NCBI RefSeq assembly: GCF_000720455.1
Contig: NZ_JOAK01000028.1
Coordinates: forward strand, 1-64,000
DNA from: Streptomyces virginiae
GTDB taxonomy: Bacteria; Actinomycetota; Actinomycetes; Streptomycetales; Streptomycetaceae
Length of the DNA: 64,000 bases
Direction: 5' to 3'
How positions within the stretch are numbered: position 1 is the first letter of the stretch; each line of letters opens with the position of its first letter. The position numbers and the translations under genes were made by a program. The notes under the pieces are model-generated. The model saw only the letters and a program-made list of their open reading frames with translations. It was not told the origin of the DNA and did no database searches. Of the stretch, positions 17,862 through 28,389 are shown in pieces.

Positions 17862-19715
17862 TCAGCCGCCGTACGCCCCGCTCGCGGTCAGCCGCAGCGC
17901 CGTGTCGATCAGCGGAACGTGGCTGAACGCCTGCGGGAAGTTCCCCACCTGCCGCTGGAGCCGCGGATCCCACTCCTCCGCCAGCAGGCCCAGGTCGTTG
18001 CGCAGCGCCAGCAGCCGCTCGAACAGCCGGCGCGCCTCGTCCACCCGGCCGATCATCGCCAGGTCGTCCGCCATCCAGAACGAGCAGGCGAGGAAGGCTC
18101 CCTCGTCGCCCTCCAGGCCGTCCACACCGGCCTCCTCGCCCGCCGTCGGGTAGCGCAGGATGAAACCGTCGGGCGTGGACAGCTCGCGCTGGATCGCCTC
18201 GATGGTGCCGATGACCCGCTTGTCGTCCGGCGGCAGGAAGCCCATCTGCGGGATCAGCAGCAGGGAGGCGTCCAGCTCCTTCGACCCGTACGACTGGGTG
18301 AAGGTGTTGCGCTCCTTGTCGTAGCCCTTCTCGCACACGTCCTGGTGGATCTCGTCGCGCAGTTCCCGCCAGCGCTCCAGCGGACCGTCCGCGTCCCCGC
18401 TCTCGATCAGCTTGATCGTGCGGTCCACGGCCACCCAGGCCATCACCTTGGAGTGCACGAAGTGCCGGCGCGGGCCCCGCACCTCCCAGATGCCCTCGTC
18501 CGGCTCGGACCAGTGCGTCTCCAGGTAGCGGATCAGCTTGAGCTGGAGCAGGGAGGCGTAGTCGCTGCGGGCCAGGCCGGTCATGTGGCCCAGGTGCAGG
18601 GCCTCGGTGACCTCGCCGTACACGTCCAGCTGGAGCTGGCCGGCGGCGCCGTTGCCGACGCGCACCGGGCGGGAGCCCTCGTAGCCGGGCAGCCAGTCCA
18701 GCTCGGTCTCGCCGAGCTCCCGTTCGCCCGCGATCCCGTACATGATCTGCAGGTTCTCCGGGTCGCCGGCCACCGCGCGCAGCAGCCACTCGCGCCACGC
18801 GCGGGCCTCCTCGCGGTAGCCGGTGCGCAGCAGCGAGGAGAGGGTGATGGCCGCGTCGCGCAGCCAGGTGTAGCGGTAGTCCCAGTTGCGGACCCCGCCG
18901 ATCTCCTCCGGGAGGGAGGTGGTCGGCGCGGCGACGATCCCGCCCGTGGGGCCGTACGTGAGGGCCTTGAGCGTGATCAGGGAGCGGACCACGGCCTCCC
19001 GGTAGGGCCCGTGGTACGTGCACTGCTCGACCCACTCGCGCCAGAACTCGGCGGTCGACTCCAGGGCCGCCTCGGCGTCGGGAGCCTCGGGCGCGCCGCG
19101 GTGCGAGGGCTGCCAGCTGATGCTGAAGGCGATCCGGTCGCCGGGCCCGACGGTGAAGTCGGAGTACGTCGTCAGGTCCTTGCCGTACGTCTGCGCGTCG
19201 GTGTCCAGCCAGACCGAGTCGGGGCCGGCGACGGCGACGGTACGCCCGTCGACCTTGTGCACCCACGGCACCACCCGGCCGTAGCTGAAGCGCATCCGCA
19301 GGGTGGAGCGCATGGGGACGCGCCCGCTGACGCCCTCCACGATGCGGATCAGCTGCGGCGCGTGGTGCTCGCGCGGCGGCATGAAGTCGATGACGCGGAC
19401 GTTGCCCCGCGGGGTGTCCCACTCCGACTCCAGCACCAGCGAATCACCGCGGTAGCGGCGGCGGGTGGCAGGCGGGGCGTCGGAGCCGGCCGGGAACGCC
19501 GGCCCGATCCGCCAGAACCCGTGATCCTCGGTGCCGAGAATGCTCGCGAACACGGCATGGGAGTCGAAGCGGGGCAGGCACAGCCAGTCCACCGCCCCGT
19601 CCCGGCAGACCAGCGCCGCGGTCTGCATGTCCCCGATCAGTGCGTAATCCTCGATGCGCCCGGACACGTGCATCTCCAGTCGAACGGCCACGTCCGCCCC
19701 GAAGGGCGCTTGCAT
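17862..19715 (-). CDS. Glycoside hydrolase family 15 protein (glucoamylase/trehalase-like)
   Basis: A 617-aa cytosolic protein without signal peptide. It has the N-terminal trehalase-like beta domain (RIEDYALIGDMQTAALVCRDG, then VDWLCLPRFDS) and the (alpha/alpha)6 barrel with GGVRNWDYRYTWLRDA, the GH15 substrate-binding signature. Related actinobacterial enzymes hydrolyse trehalose or alpha-glucans. The start is uncertain: ATG 19715 has an AGGAG 14 bases upstream, while ATG 19673 gives MHVSGRIEDYALIG, the usual N-terminus (603 aa). It is divergent from pyrG across a 420-base gap. Confidence 0.88.
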   Translation of the reverse strand: MQAPFGADVAVRLEMHVSGRIEDYALIGDMQTAALVCRDGAVDWLCLPRFDSHAVFASILGTEDHGFWRIGPAFPAGSDAPPATRRRYRGDSLVLESEWDTPRGNVRVIDFMPPREHHAPQLIRIVEGVSGRVPMRSTLRMRFSYGRVVPWVHKVDGRTVAVAGPDSVWLDTDAQTYGKDLTTYSDFTVGPGDRIAFSISWQPSHRGAPEAPDAEAALESTAEFWREWVEQCTYHGPYREAVVRSLITLKALTYGPTGGIVAAPTTSLPEEIGGVRNWDYRYTWLRDAAITLSSLLRTGYREEARAWREWLLRAVAGDPENLQIMYGIAGERELGETELDWLPGYEGSRPVRVGNGAAGQLQLDVYGEVTEALHLGHMTGLARSDYASLLQLKLIRYLETHWSEPDEGIWEVRGPRRHFVHSKVMAWVAVDRTIKLIESGDADGPLERWRELRDEIHQDVCEKGYDKERNTFTQSYGSKELDASLLLIPQMGFLPPDDKRVIGTIEAIQRELSTPDGFILRYPTAGEEAGVDGLEGDEGAFLACSFWMADDLAMIGRVDEARRLFERLLALRNDLGLLAEEWDPRLQRQVGNFPQAFSHVPLIDTALRLTASGAYGG

Positions 19716-20137
19716 TGCGCGTTTGCGCGGTCTCCTGTGTGCAGGGATCTCCGCGTGAGCCCATGATTCCGTATATCGGCTCGGTTAGGCCGTCTGACGG
19801 ACTGCCCGGCGGTGATGTGTGCAATATCCGAGCAGGATATGACGGCACCCTAGTGATCTTCTCCAGGCCGCGGGCAATGCCGTTCGGCCGAACGGGTGAG
19901 CCTCGGGTTCCGCGCCCCGGCGCACTTCGGCGCTCTGCTACGAGCCGTCGACGGCGCGTGGCCGGAGGCGGACCGGCCCGGGCGCTGATAGGCTGGTACC
20001 CCGTGGACCGGTGGTCTGCCTGTGCGAATCAGGGGCCCCGAAACCGCAGCTTCGGCGCCCCCTGAGACCCTTCCGGATCGACGGTGGCCGGCGCCGGACG
20101 CACCTCACCTCGCGACCACGGGAGCCCCCTCTTGGCG
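19716..20137. other. Intergenic promoter region between GH15 and pyrG
   Basis: This 422-base stretch has no credible gene. It contains the 16-base perfect palindrome CCGTTCGGCCGAACGG (19880-19895) and a TAGGCT -10-like hexamer (19989-19994), which would give pyrG a leader of about 135 bases. Confidence 0.6.
19880..19895. promoter_or_regulatory. Perfect 16-bp palindrome, candidate operator
   Basis: CCGTTCGGCCGAACGG is its own reverse complement with no spacer. It lies between the divergent GH15 and pyrG genes, about 95 bases upstream of the likely pyrG -10. A binding site for a dimeric regulator is inference. Confidence 0.4.
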
Positions 20138-21790
<1,653 letters not shown>

Positions 21791-21813
21791 GCGCCTGACC
21801 GCATAACGTAGAC

Positions 21814-21845
21814 GGCCGGGGTACGGAAAGATCCGTACCCCGGCT
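21814..21845 (+). terminator. Hairpin terminator after pyrG
   Basis: The arms 21815-21827 and 21832-21844 form a perfect 13-bp stem with loop AAGA, followed by TGTCGC. It stands 24 bases after the pyrG stop and before the Nudix gene. Confidence 0.78.
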
Positions 21846-21872
21846 GTCGCGCGTTGTGGAGGGCTTCGGGGC

Positions 21873-22505
21873 ATGAACATCAAGGACACGTCGGAATCCT
21901 GGGAGACGCTGTCGAGCCGGCGGCCGTTCCAGGGCGCGAAGACGGCGGTGGACTCCGACGAGGTCCGGATGCCGGACGGCTCGACCGCCCGCCGCGACTA
22001 CCAGGTGCACCCCGGCTCCGTGTGCGTGCTCGCGCTGGACGAGGAGGGACGGGTGCTGGTCCTCAGCCAGTACCGGCACCCGGTGCGGCGGCGGCTGTGG
22101 GAGCTGCCGGCCGGGCTGCTGGACGTCCCCGGCGAGAACCCGCTGCTCGGTGCGCAGCGCGAGCTCTACGAAGAGGCGCACGTCAAGGCGGACGACTGGC
22201 GGGTGCTCGTCGACTTCTACGCCTCCCCGGGCGGGTCGGACGAGGCGATCCGGGTCTTCCTCGCCCGCGGCGTCTCCGAGGCGGACGGCGAACGGTACGC
22301 CGAGACCGGCTCGGAGGAGGCGGACATGGAGGTGGCGTGGGTGCCGCTGGCGGAGCTGGTACGGGGGATCCTGGCGGGCGAGCTCGGCAACCCGGGGCTC
22401 GTGACCGGGGTGCTGGCGCTGTCCGCCGCGCTGGCCTCCGAGGGCGGCGTCGCCGCCCTGCGCCCGGCCGCCGCGCCGTGGCCGGCCCGCCCGTACGAGG
22501 CCTGA
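21873..22505 (+). CDS. Nudix hydrolase, ADP-ribose pyrophosphatase type
   Basis: A 210-aa hydrolase. Its Nudix box lies in the region PAGLLDVPGE to QRELYEEAHV: the catalytic RELxEE is intact, but there is one extra residue between the first Gly and Glu, and the Gly of the final GU is His, a variation usual for the NudF-like actinobacterial ADP-ribose pyrophosphatases. It would split ADP-ribose to AMP and ribose 5-phosphate. GGAGGG at 21858-21863 serves the ATG. It is separated from pyrG by a terminator and reads in the same direction. Confidence 0.88.
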   Translation: MNIKDTSESWETLSSRRPFQGAKTAVDSDEVRMPDGSTARRDYQVHPGSVCVLALDEEGRVLVLSQYRHPVRRRLWELPAGLLDVPGENPLLGAQRELYEEAHVKADDWRVLVDFYASPGGSDEAIRVFLARGVSEADGERYAETGSEEADMEVAWVPLAELVRGILAGELGNPGLVTGVLALSAALASEGGVAALRPAAAPWPARPYEA

Positions 22506-22594
22506 TTCCCAGCCCCGCCCGGGGTACCTCCCGGCGGTGGCTGGGGGAGATCGAGACGCGGGGTCCGGGGCAGGGCCCCGGGGAGCGGCGGAAG

Positions 22595-22639
22595 GGCGGG
22601 TGGGGGACGGCCCCGCGCAGCGGCGATCCCCCACCCGCC
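22595..22639 (+). terminator. GC hairpin after the Nudix gene
   Basis: GGCGGGTGGGGG (22595-22606) pairs perfectly with CCCCCACCCGCC (22628-22639), leaving a 21-base loop. It sits within an element (22555-22620) related to one at 14155-14215. No U tract. Confidence 0.5.
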
Positions 22640-22773
22640 GCCACAGACAGCCGCACGGGAAAAAGCCGACCATCCGCTGATCCGATTGGGGGATTTACCC
22701 GCCGCGCTCCACACGGGCCGTCGCTCTGCGTGAACTACGCTCGCAATCCGAAGGCAGGGAGAGGAGCGGATCC

Positions 22774-24750
22774 GTGACGGATTTCGTCGGGCGGCGGCGT
22801 GAGCTCAAGGAGCTGCGCGAGGACATCGCACGGACCGGGCTCGACACCCTCTCCGGCCGCAAGGCCAAGGCTCCCCGGGCGCGGGTGCTGCTCGTGGCCG
22901 GCCGCCCGGGATCCGGCCGGACCGCCCTCGCCGAGACGTTCGTGCGCGAGGTCGCCGAGCAGTACCCCGACGGCGTGCTGCGGACCCGGCTCACGGCCCC
23001 CGGCGGACAGACCGTGGCGACCGAGCGGGCCCTGCGCGGCCTGCTGGCGGCACTGGGCCGGCCCACCCCGCCCGGCGCCGGCGAGGACGAACTCAGCTCC
23101 GCCCTGCGCGACGCGCTCCAGGACCGGCGGGCGATCGTCCTGATCGACGACGCGGCCGATCCGCACCAGGTCGACGCCCTGCTCCCGGACACCCCCGACT
23201 GCCTCGTCGTGGTCACCGCCGAGGGCCCGCTCACCGGCATCCCCGACGTGCGCCCCTGCACCCTCGGCGGGCTGGACCCGGTCTCCGCCGTCGGGATGCT
23301 CGCCCGCCGCATCGGCGACACCCGCGTCACCGCGGACCCGCGGGCCGCCGAGACCCTCGCCGAGGCCTGCGGGGGCCAGCCCGCCGCCCTCGAACTCGTC
23401 GGCGGCTGGCTCGCGGCCCGCCCCAAGGCCGCCGTCGCCGACGTGGCCAAGCAGCTCCACGACATGCCCGCCGGCCCCGGCGGGCCGCTCGGCCGCGCCT
23501 TCCGGCTCGTCTACGACTCCCTGCCGCAGCCCGCCCAGCGGACCCTGCGCCTGCTGCCGCTGGCCCCCGCCGGCCTCGTCGACTCGCACACCGCCTCCGC
23601 GCTGGCCGGCTGCTCCGTGGCCGCCGCCCAGTCCACCCTCGACGACTTCGCCGGGCTGGGACTGGTCCGGCACGCCCCCGACGGCCTGTTCCTGCTGCCC
23701 GGCTGCCTCGCGCCGATGCTCCAGGCCCTGCTGGAGACCAAGGAGCGCCCCGCCGAGGTCCGGCTGGCCCGCGCCCGGATGCTGGAGCGGACCGTCCGGC
23801 TGCTGCACTCCTGCCGGGCCATGGCGGCCGCCGAGGGCGACGACCTCGACGCCGACCTCCAGGAGCTGATGGACGGCCTCCCGCGCGCCCTGCGCTTCCC
23901 CGACCGGCGGGCCGCCGCCGTCTGGCTGGACACCCGGCTGCCGGCCCTCTCCGCCGCCGCCTCCCTGGCGGTGGCCGACGGCGAGCTGGACACCCTCGCC
24001 CGCCGGCTCGTCGCGGCCCTCGTACGGGCCCTCGCGGACCACCGGGGCACCACGGAGGCCGCTCCCGAGCTCTACGGGCTGCACCGCCTGGTCCTCGACG
24101 TGGCCGAGCGCCGCGACCTGCACCGGGAGCAGGCCGCCGCCCTGCTGAACCTGGCCGACCTGGACGCCGAGACCGGCCGCACCCAGGAGGCCCTGGAGCG
24201 GTACCGGGCCGCCCTGAACGCCGGAAGGGCCGCCGGCGACCCGTACGCGACCGGCCGCGCGATGGAATCCGTAGGCGGTGCCTACCAGGAGCTGGCGGAC
24301 TGGCACCGGGCCGCCGACTGGTTCGGCCGGGCGCTCGCCCAGGCCCTCTCGCGGGGGGAGCGCGCGGACGAGGCACGGCTGTACGGACGGCTCGGCAACG
24401 TCCACACGTACGCGGGCCGGTACGGGGACGCGCTGCGCAGCTGGCGGGCCGCCGCCGCGGGCTACCGGAAACTGGCCGATGTCCCGGGGCAGGCCAGGGC
24501 GTTGAGCGAGATGGCCCGGATCCAGGAGTACGCCGGCCGGCCCGAGGAATCCCTGCACACCTGCCGCGAGGCGGTGGAGCTGGCGCGCCGGGCCGGCGAC
24601 CAGCGGCTTCAGGCCGCGCTGCAGGTCCGGCTGGCCGACACGCTGGACCGTCTCGGGGACCCCGCGGCCGCGCGACTGCACCGGTCCGCAGCAGACAGAT
24701 TGCTGGGAGACGACCCCGCAGCCTGCGAAATCCGCAGTGGATCCGACTGA
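22774..24750 (+). CDS. STAND-type ATPase with TPR repeats
   Basis: A 658-aa protein. The nucleotide-binding domain has a P-loop GRPGSGRTALAE (residues ~47-58; Arg replaces the usual Lys) and a Walker B-like AIVLIDDAAD. A winged-helix-like region and C-terminal tetratricopeptide repeats (from ~residue 440, e.g. RTQEALERYRAALNAGRAAGDP) follow. There is no N-terminal DNA-binding or effector domain, unlike SARP or AfsR proteins. GTG 22774 has AGGAG at 22762-22766. It is monocistronic. Function unknown; such proteins act as signalling switches or scaffolds. Confidence 0.85.
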   Translation: MTDFVGRRRELKELREDIARTGLDTLSGRKAKAPRARVLLVAGRPGSGRTALAETFVREVAEQYPDGVLRTRLTAPGGQTVATERALRGLLAALGRPTPPGAGEDELSSALRDALQDRRAIVLIDDAADPHQVDALLPDTPDCLVVVTAEGPLTGIPDVRPCTLGGLDPVSAVGMLARRIGDTRVTADPRAAETLAEACGGQPAALELVGGWLAARPKAAVADVAKQLHDMPAGPGGPLGRAFRLVYDSLPQPAQRTLRLLPLAPAGLVDSHTASALAGCSVAAAQSTLDDFAGLGLVRHAPDGLFLLPGCLAPMLQALLETKERPAEVRLARARMLERTVRLLHSCRAMAAAEGDDLDADLQELMDGLPRALRFPDRRAAAVWLDTRLPALSAAASLAVADGELDTLARRLVAALVRALADHRGTTEAAPELYGLHRLVLDVAERRDLHREQAAALLNLADLDAETGRTQEALERYRAALNAGRAAGDPYATGRAMESVGGAYQELADWHRAADWFGRALAQALSRGERADEARLYGRLGNVHTYAGRYGDALRSWRAAAAGYRKLADVPGQARALSEMARIQEYAGRPEESLHTCREAVELARRAGDQRLQAALQVRLADTLDRLGDPAAARLHRSAADRLLGDDPAACEIRSGSD

Positions 24751-24802
24751 GATTATTCGTTTGCAAGGCTAGACAGCGACTCATCCTTCATTAAACTGGG
24801 TT

Positions 24803-24822
24803 CACCACGCCATCTCGTGGTG
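24803..24822. promoter_or_regulatory. Inverted repeat upstream of ald, candidate operator
   Basis: CACCACG (24803-24809) and CGTGGTG (24816-24822) form a 7-bp inverted repeat with a six-base spacer, about 80 bases before the ald start. In actinobacteria ald is often controlled by Lrp/AsnC-type AldR; linking this site to such a regulator is inference. Confidence 0.45.
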
Positions 24823-24903
24823 CATCCCGTTGCGCACTCTTGTGGGCGGGTATGTATGGAAGTGCCCCGTTATTTCCCCCTGAGTCAAGGACCGTGATCG
24901 ACG

Positions 24904-26019
<1,116 letters not shown>

Positions 26020-26049
26020 CACGTCAACGACTGACGTCAATCTCACGTA

Positions 26050-26083
26050 TCCGGCCGGACCTTGCCCGCAAGGTCCGGCCGGA
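26050..26083 (+). terminator. Hairpin terminator after ald
   Basis: A perfect 15-bp stem (26050-26064 with 26069-26083) has loop CCCG and is followed by CGCGTTT. Confidence 0.85.
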
Positions 26084-26240
26084 CGCGTTTGCGGAGTGCC
26101 CCGAGACCCCGCTCAACTCGCCTCGAACGTAACCCTTTAACCCTTTCGCGCACCCGCGAAACTTCACAGCGACAGCTCGGACGCCCTTGACAGAGTGGTG
26201 TTCGGTTGCCGACACATCGTGCCGGGTCCGACGGATTGTG

Positions 26241-26270
26241 TTGCCGCTGAGTGGTGACACGCCATAGAGT
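26241..26270 (+). promoter_or_regulatory. Candidate vegetative promoter for the parA-like operon
   Basis: TTGCCG (26241-26246) is followed after 18 bases by TAGAGT (26265-26270), a good fit to the HrdB-type promoter. Transcription would begin near 26277, giving a 69-base leader that ends in GAGGAGGT before the start. The rest of the 326-base gap 26020-26345 holds the ald terminator and no gene. Confidence 0.55.
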
Positions 26271-26345
26271 CGCCAACCGTCGGCATGGTGCCACGCTGAC
26301 CTATCGATAAGTGTCCTGGTCACGTCCGAGGAGGTAAGACGACTT

Positions 26346-27506
26346 GTGAATGAGTCGACATTTACTCCTGGGGGTGGTGGAGCAGGAGTCCCTGACCGGG
26401 GCCAGAGTCCTGCCGGGCTCGAAGCTGTCGGCTCCGTCGCAGTACGCACCTTCGCAAACCACCAGCACATGACGACGCCCCAAAAGAGCATGGACGGCCT
26501 AGACGTGAACTCCAGGGCCGGCGACCTGAGCGGCGATACGCCCACGGGATTCGCCGACTACGACAATGTGCCCGAGGGGCACTTCTACGACCCCGACGCG
26601 GAGTACGAACCGGACCCCGAGTACGCGGCCACCCTCGCCCCCGACGCTGCCCGCCAGCGCCGTGAGCGGATCGGCCCGACCGGACGCCCGCTCCCGTACT
26701 TCCCCATCCCGGGTCCGCTGACCGACCACGGTCCGGCGAAGATCATCGCGATGTGCAACCAGAAGGGCGGCGTGGGCAAGACCACGTCGACCATCAACCT
26801 GGGTGCCGCGCTCGCCGAGTACGGGCGCCGCGTGCTGCTCGTCGACTTCGACCCGCAGGGCGCGCTGTCCGTGGGTCTCGGCGTGAACCCGATGGAACTC
26901 GACCTGACGGTCTACAACCTGCTCATGGAGCGGGGCATGTCGGCCGACGAGGTGCTGCTCAAGACGGCGGTCCCCAACATGGACCTGCTGCCGAGCAACA
27001 TCGACCTGTCCGCTGCGGAAGTGCAGTTGGTCAGCGAGGTCGCGCGCGAGTCCACCCTGCAGCGGGCCCTGAAGCCCCTGATGGCCGACTACGACTACAT
27101 CGTGATCGACTGTCAGCCCTCGCTCGGTCTGCTGACCGTGAACGCCCTGACGGCGGCTCACAAGGTCATCGTCCCGCTGGAGTGCGAGTTCTTCGCGCTG
27201 CGCGGCGTGGCGCTGCTGACCGAGACCATCGAGAAGGTGCAGGAGCGGCTCAACCCCGAGCTGGAGCTCGACGGCATCCTCGCCACCATGTACGACTCCC
27301 GTACGGTGCACAGCCGTGAGGTGCTGGCGCGCGTCGTCGAGGCCTTCGACGACCACGTCTACCACACGGTCATCGGCCGGACGGTGCGCTTCCCGGAGAC
27401 CACGGTCGCCGGCGAGCCGATCACGACGTACGCGTCCAACTCCGTCGGCGCCGCCGCCTACCGCCAGCTCGCCAGGGAGGTGCTCGCCCGGTGTCACGCC
27501 GAGTGA
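26346..27506 (+). CDS. ParA/Soj-like chromosome partitioning ATPase
   Basis: A 386-aa ParA-family protein. The deviant Walker A is NQKGGVGKTT (residues ~137-146) with the signature Lys; VDFDPQG and IDCQPSLG supply the other ATPase motifs. About 125 N-terminal residues are extra, disordered and partly acidic. GTG 26346 has GAGGAGGT at 26328-26335. No ParB and no parS-like site were seen; the partner is the small gene overlapping its 3' end, and scpA-scpB-rluB follow. This is the second, non-ori ParA often linked to condensin genes rather than the parAB pair near oriC (inference from context). Confidence 0.9.
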   Translation: MNESTFTPGGGGAGVPDRGQSPAGLEAVGSVAVRTFANHQHMTTPQKSMDGLDVNSRAGDLSGDTPTGFADYDNVPEGHFYDPDAEYEPDPEYAATLAPDAARQRRERIGPTGRPLPYFPIPGPLTDHGPAKIIAMCNQKGGVGKTTSTINLGAALAEYGRRVLLVDFDPQGALSVGLGVNPMELDLTVYNLLMERGMSADEVLLKTAVPNMDLLPSNIDLSAAEVQLVSEVARESTLQRALKPLMADYDYIVIDCQPSLGLLTVNALTAAHKVIVPLECEFFALRGVALLTETIEKVQERLNPELELDGILATMYDSRTVHSREVLARVVEAFDDHVYHTVIGRTVRFPETTVAGEPITTYASNSVGAAAYRQLAREVLARCHAE

Positions 27507-28030
27507 GTCTGCCCGGAGCCGACGAACTGTTCCGTACGACCGGTGGGATGGCGCTCCAGTCGTCCTCGCCGCGCCGCGGGGCCGACGAGGCGCCCGCCGC
27601 GGAACACTCGGCCGCTCCGGCCGGGGGCACGGCGGGAGAGGGCCGCAGCCGGGAGGCTGAGGCCGGTACGGACGCGGGCGGGCCCGTGGTGGGGCAGCCG
27701 CGGCGACCGCAGGAAGGTTCTGTCAGTCCGGTCGGGCCGACCGCCGGGGCGGCTTCCGCCCCGGCCGGGGCGACCCGGCGGGGCAAGGGCCAGGGCCGCG
27801 GTGCGAACCGGCGGCCCAGCGGTCGTGAACGGCACGACGAGAAGATCACGGTCTACGTCTCCGCCGAGGAGCTGATGGACCTGGAGCACGCGCGGCTGGT
27901 GCTGCGCGGCGAACACGGCCTGGCCGTCGACCGCGGCCGCATCGTCCGCGAGGCGGTGGCGGTCGTCCTCGCCGACCTGGAGTCCCGCGGCGACGCCAGC
28001 ATCCTGGTCCGCCGCCTCCGCGGCCGCTGA
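27491..28030 (+). CDS. Small basic protein with RHH-like C-terminus, ParA partner candidate
   Basis: A 179-aa protein of no named family. Residues 1-~110 are disordered and rich in Gly, Ala, Pro and Arg. Residues ~115-179 start with a single strand KITVYVSAEEL, followed by two helices (LEHARLVLRGEHG, then GRIVREAVAVVLADLE), the layout of a ribbon-helix-helix DNA-binding domain. GTG 27491 has GGGAGGT at 27475-27481 and overlaps the parA gene by 16 bases; GTG 27503 is an alternative with GTGA overlap. The position suggests it is the DNA-binding partner of the ParA-like ATPase, as ParG or omega are on plasmids. Confidence 0.7.
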   Translation: MSRRVSLPGADELFRTTGGMALQSSSPRRGADEAPAAEHSAAPAGGTAGEGRSREAEAGTDAGGPVVGQPRRPQEGSVSPVGPTAGAASAPAGATRRGKGQGRGANRRPSGRERHDEKITVYVSAEELMDLEHARLVLRGEHGLAVDRGRIVREAVAVVLADLESRGDASILVRRLRGR

Positions 28031-28389
28031 CCCCCTGCCGGCCCCCTGCCGGCCGCCTGCGGCGCCGCTCAGCCGGGACCGGGCCCCGCAGCGCGGGTGG
28101 CGGTTGCGCCCCCGCGCCTGACGTTTGCCGAGAGGCCGCCGACCTGCCGTCGGCGGCCTCTCGCCGTGTGCGGGGCTTCCCGGGCTTCCTGCCCCGCCGC
28201 TCGCGGCGACGTCCCCCGCAGCCGAAGCACCTGTGGGGGCGCCGCCGGCGGGGCCGATCGTTCCCCGGGGCGCTGCTCGTCGCGGGCGGCGGTCGCGCGG
28301 TCCCGGCCCGCCGGGCGGGGAATCGTTCGGGCAGGGCCTAGGCTTCCTGTGGCCGACCTGCCGTTTCTTCCGTACCCACCTGGACCGCC
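28031..28389. other. Leader/intergenic region before scpA
   Basis: These 359 bases contain no credible gene. They hold a strong hairpin at 28129-28163 and a TAGGCT hexamer (about 28339-28344) that could be the -10 of an internal promoter for scpA. Confidence 0.6.
28129..28163 (+). terminator. Strong hairpin between the parA pair and scpA
   Basis: A perfect 15-bp stem (28129-28143 with 28149-28163) has loop CTGCC and lacks a U tract. It could stop most transcripts of the parA pair or act as an attenuator, leaving scpA-scpB-rluB to the promoter downstream. Confidence 0.7.

Noticed and set aside
26187..26215. TTGACA at 26187 as -35 for the parA-like operon
   Set aside because: No -10-like hexamer lies 16-19 bases downstream; the pair at 26241-26270 fits better.
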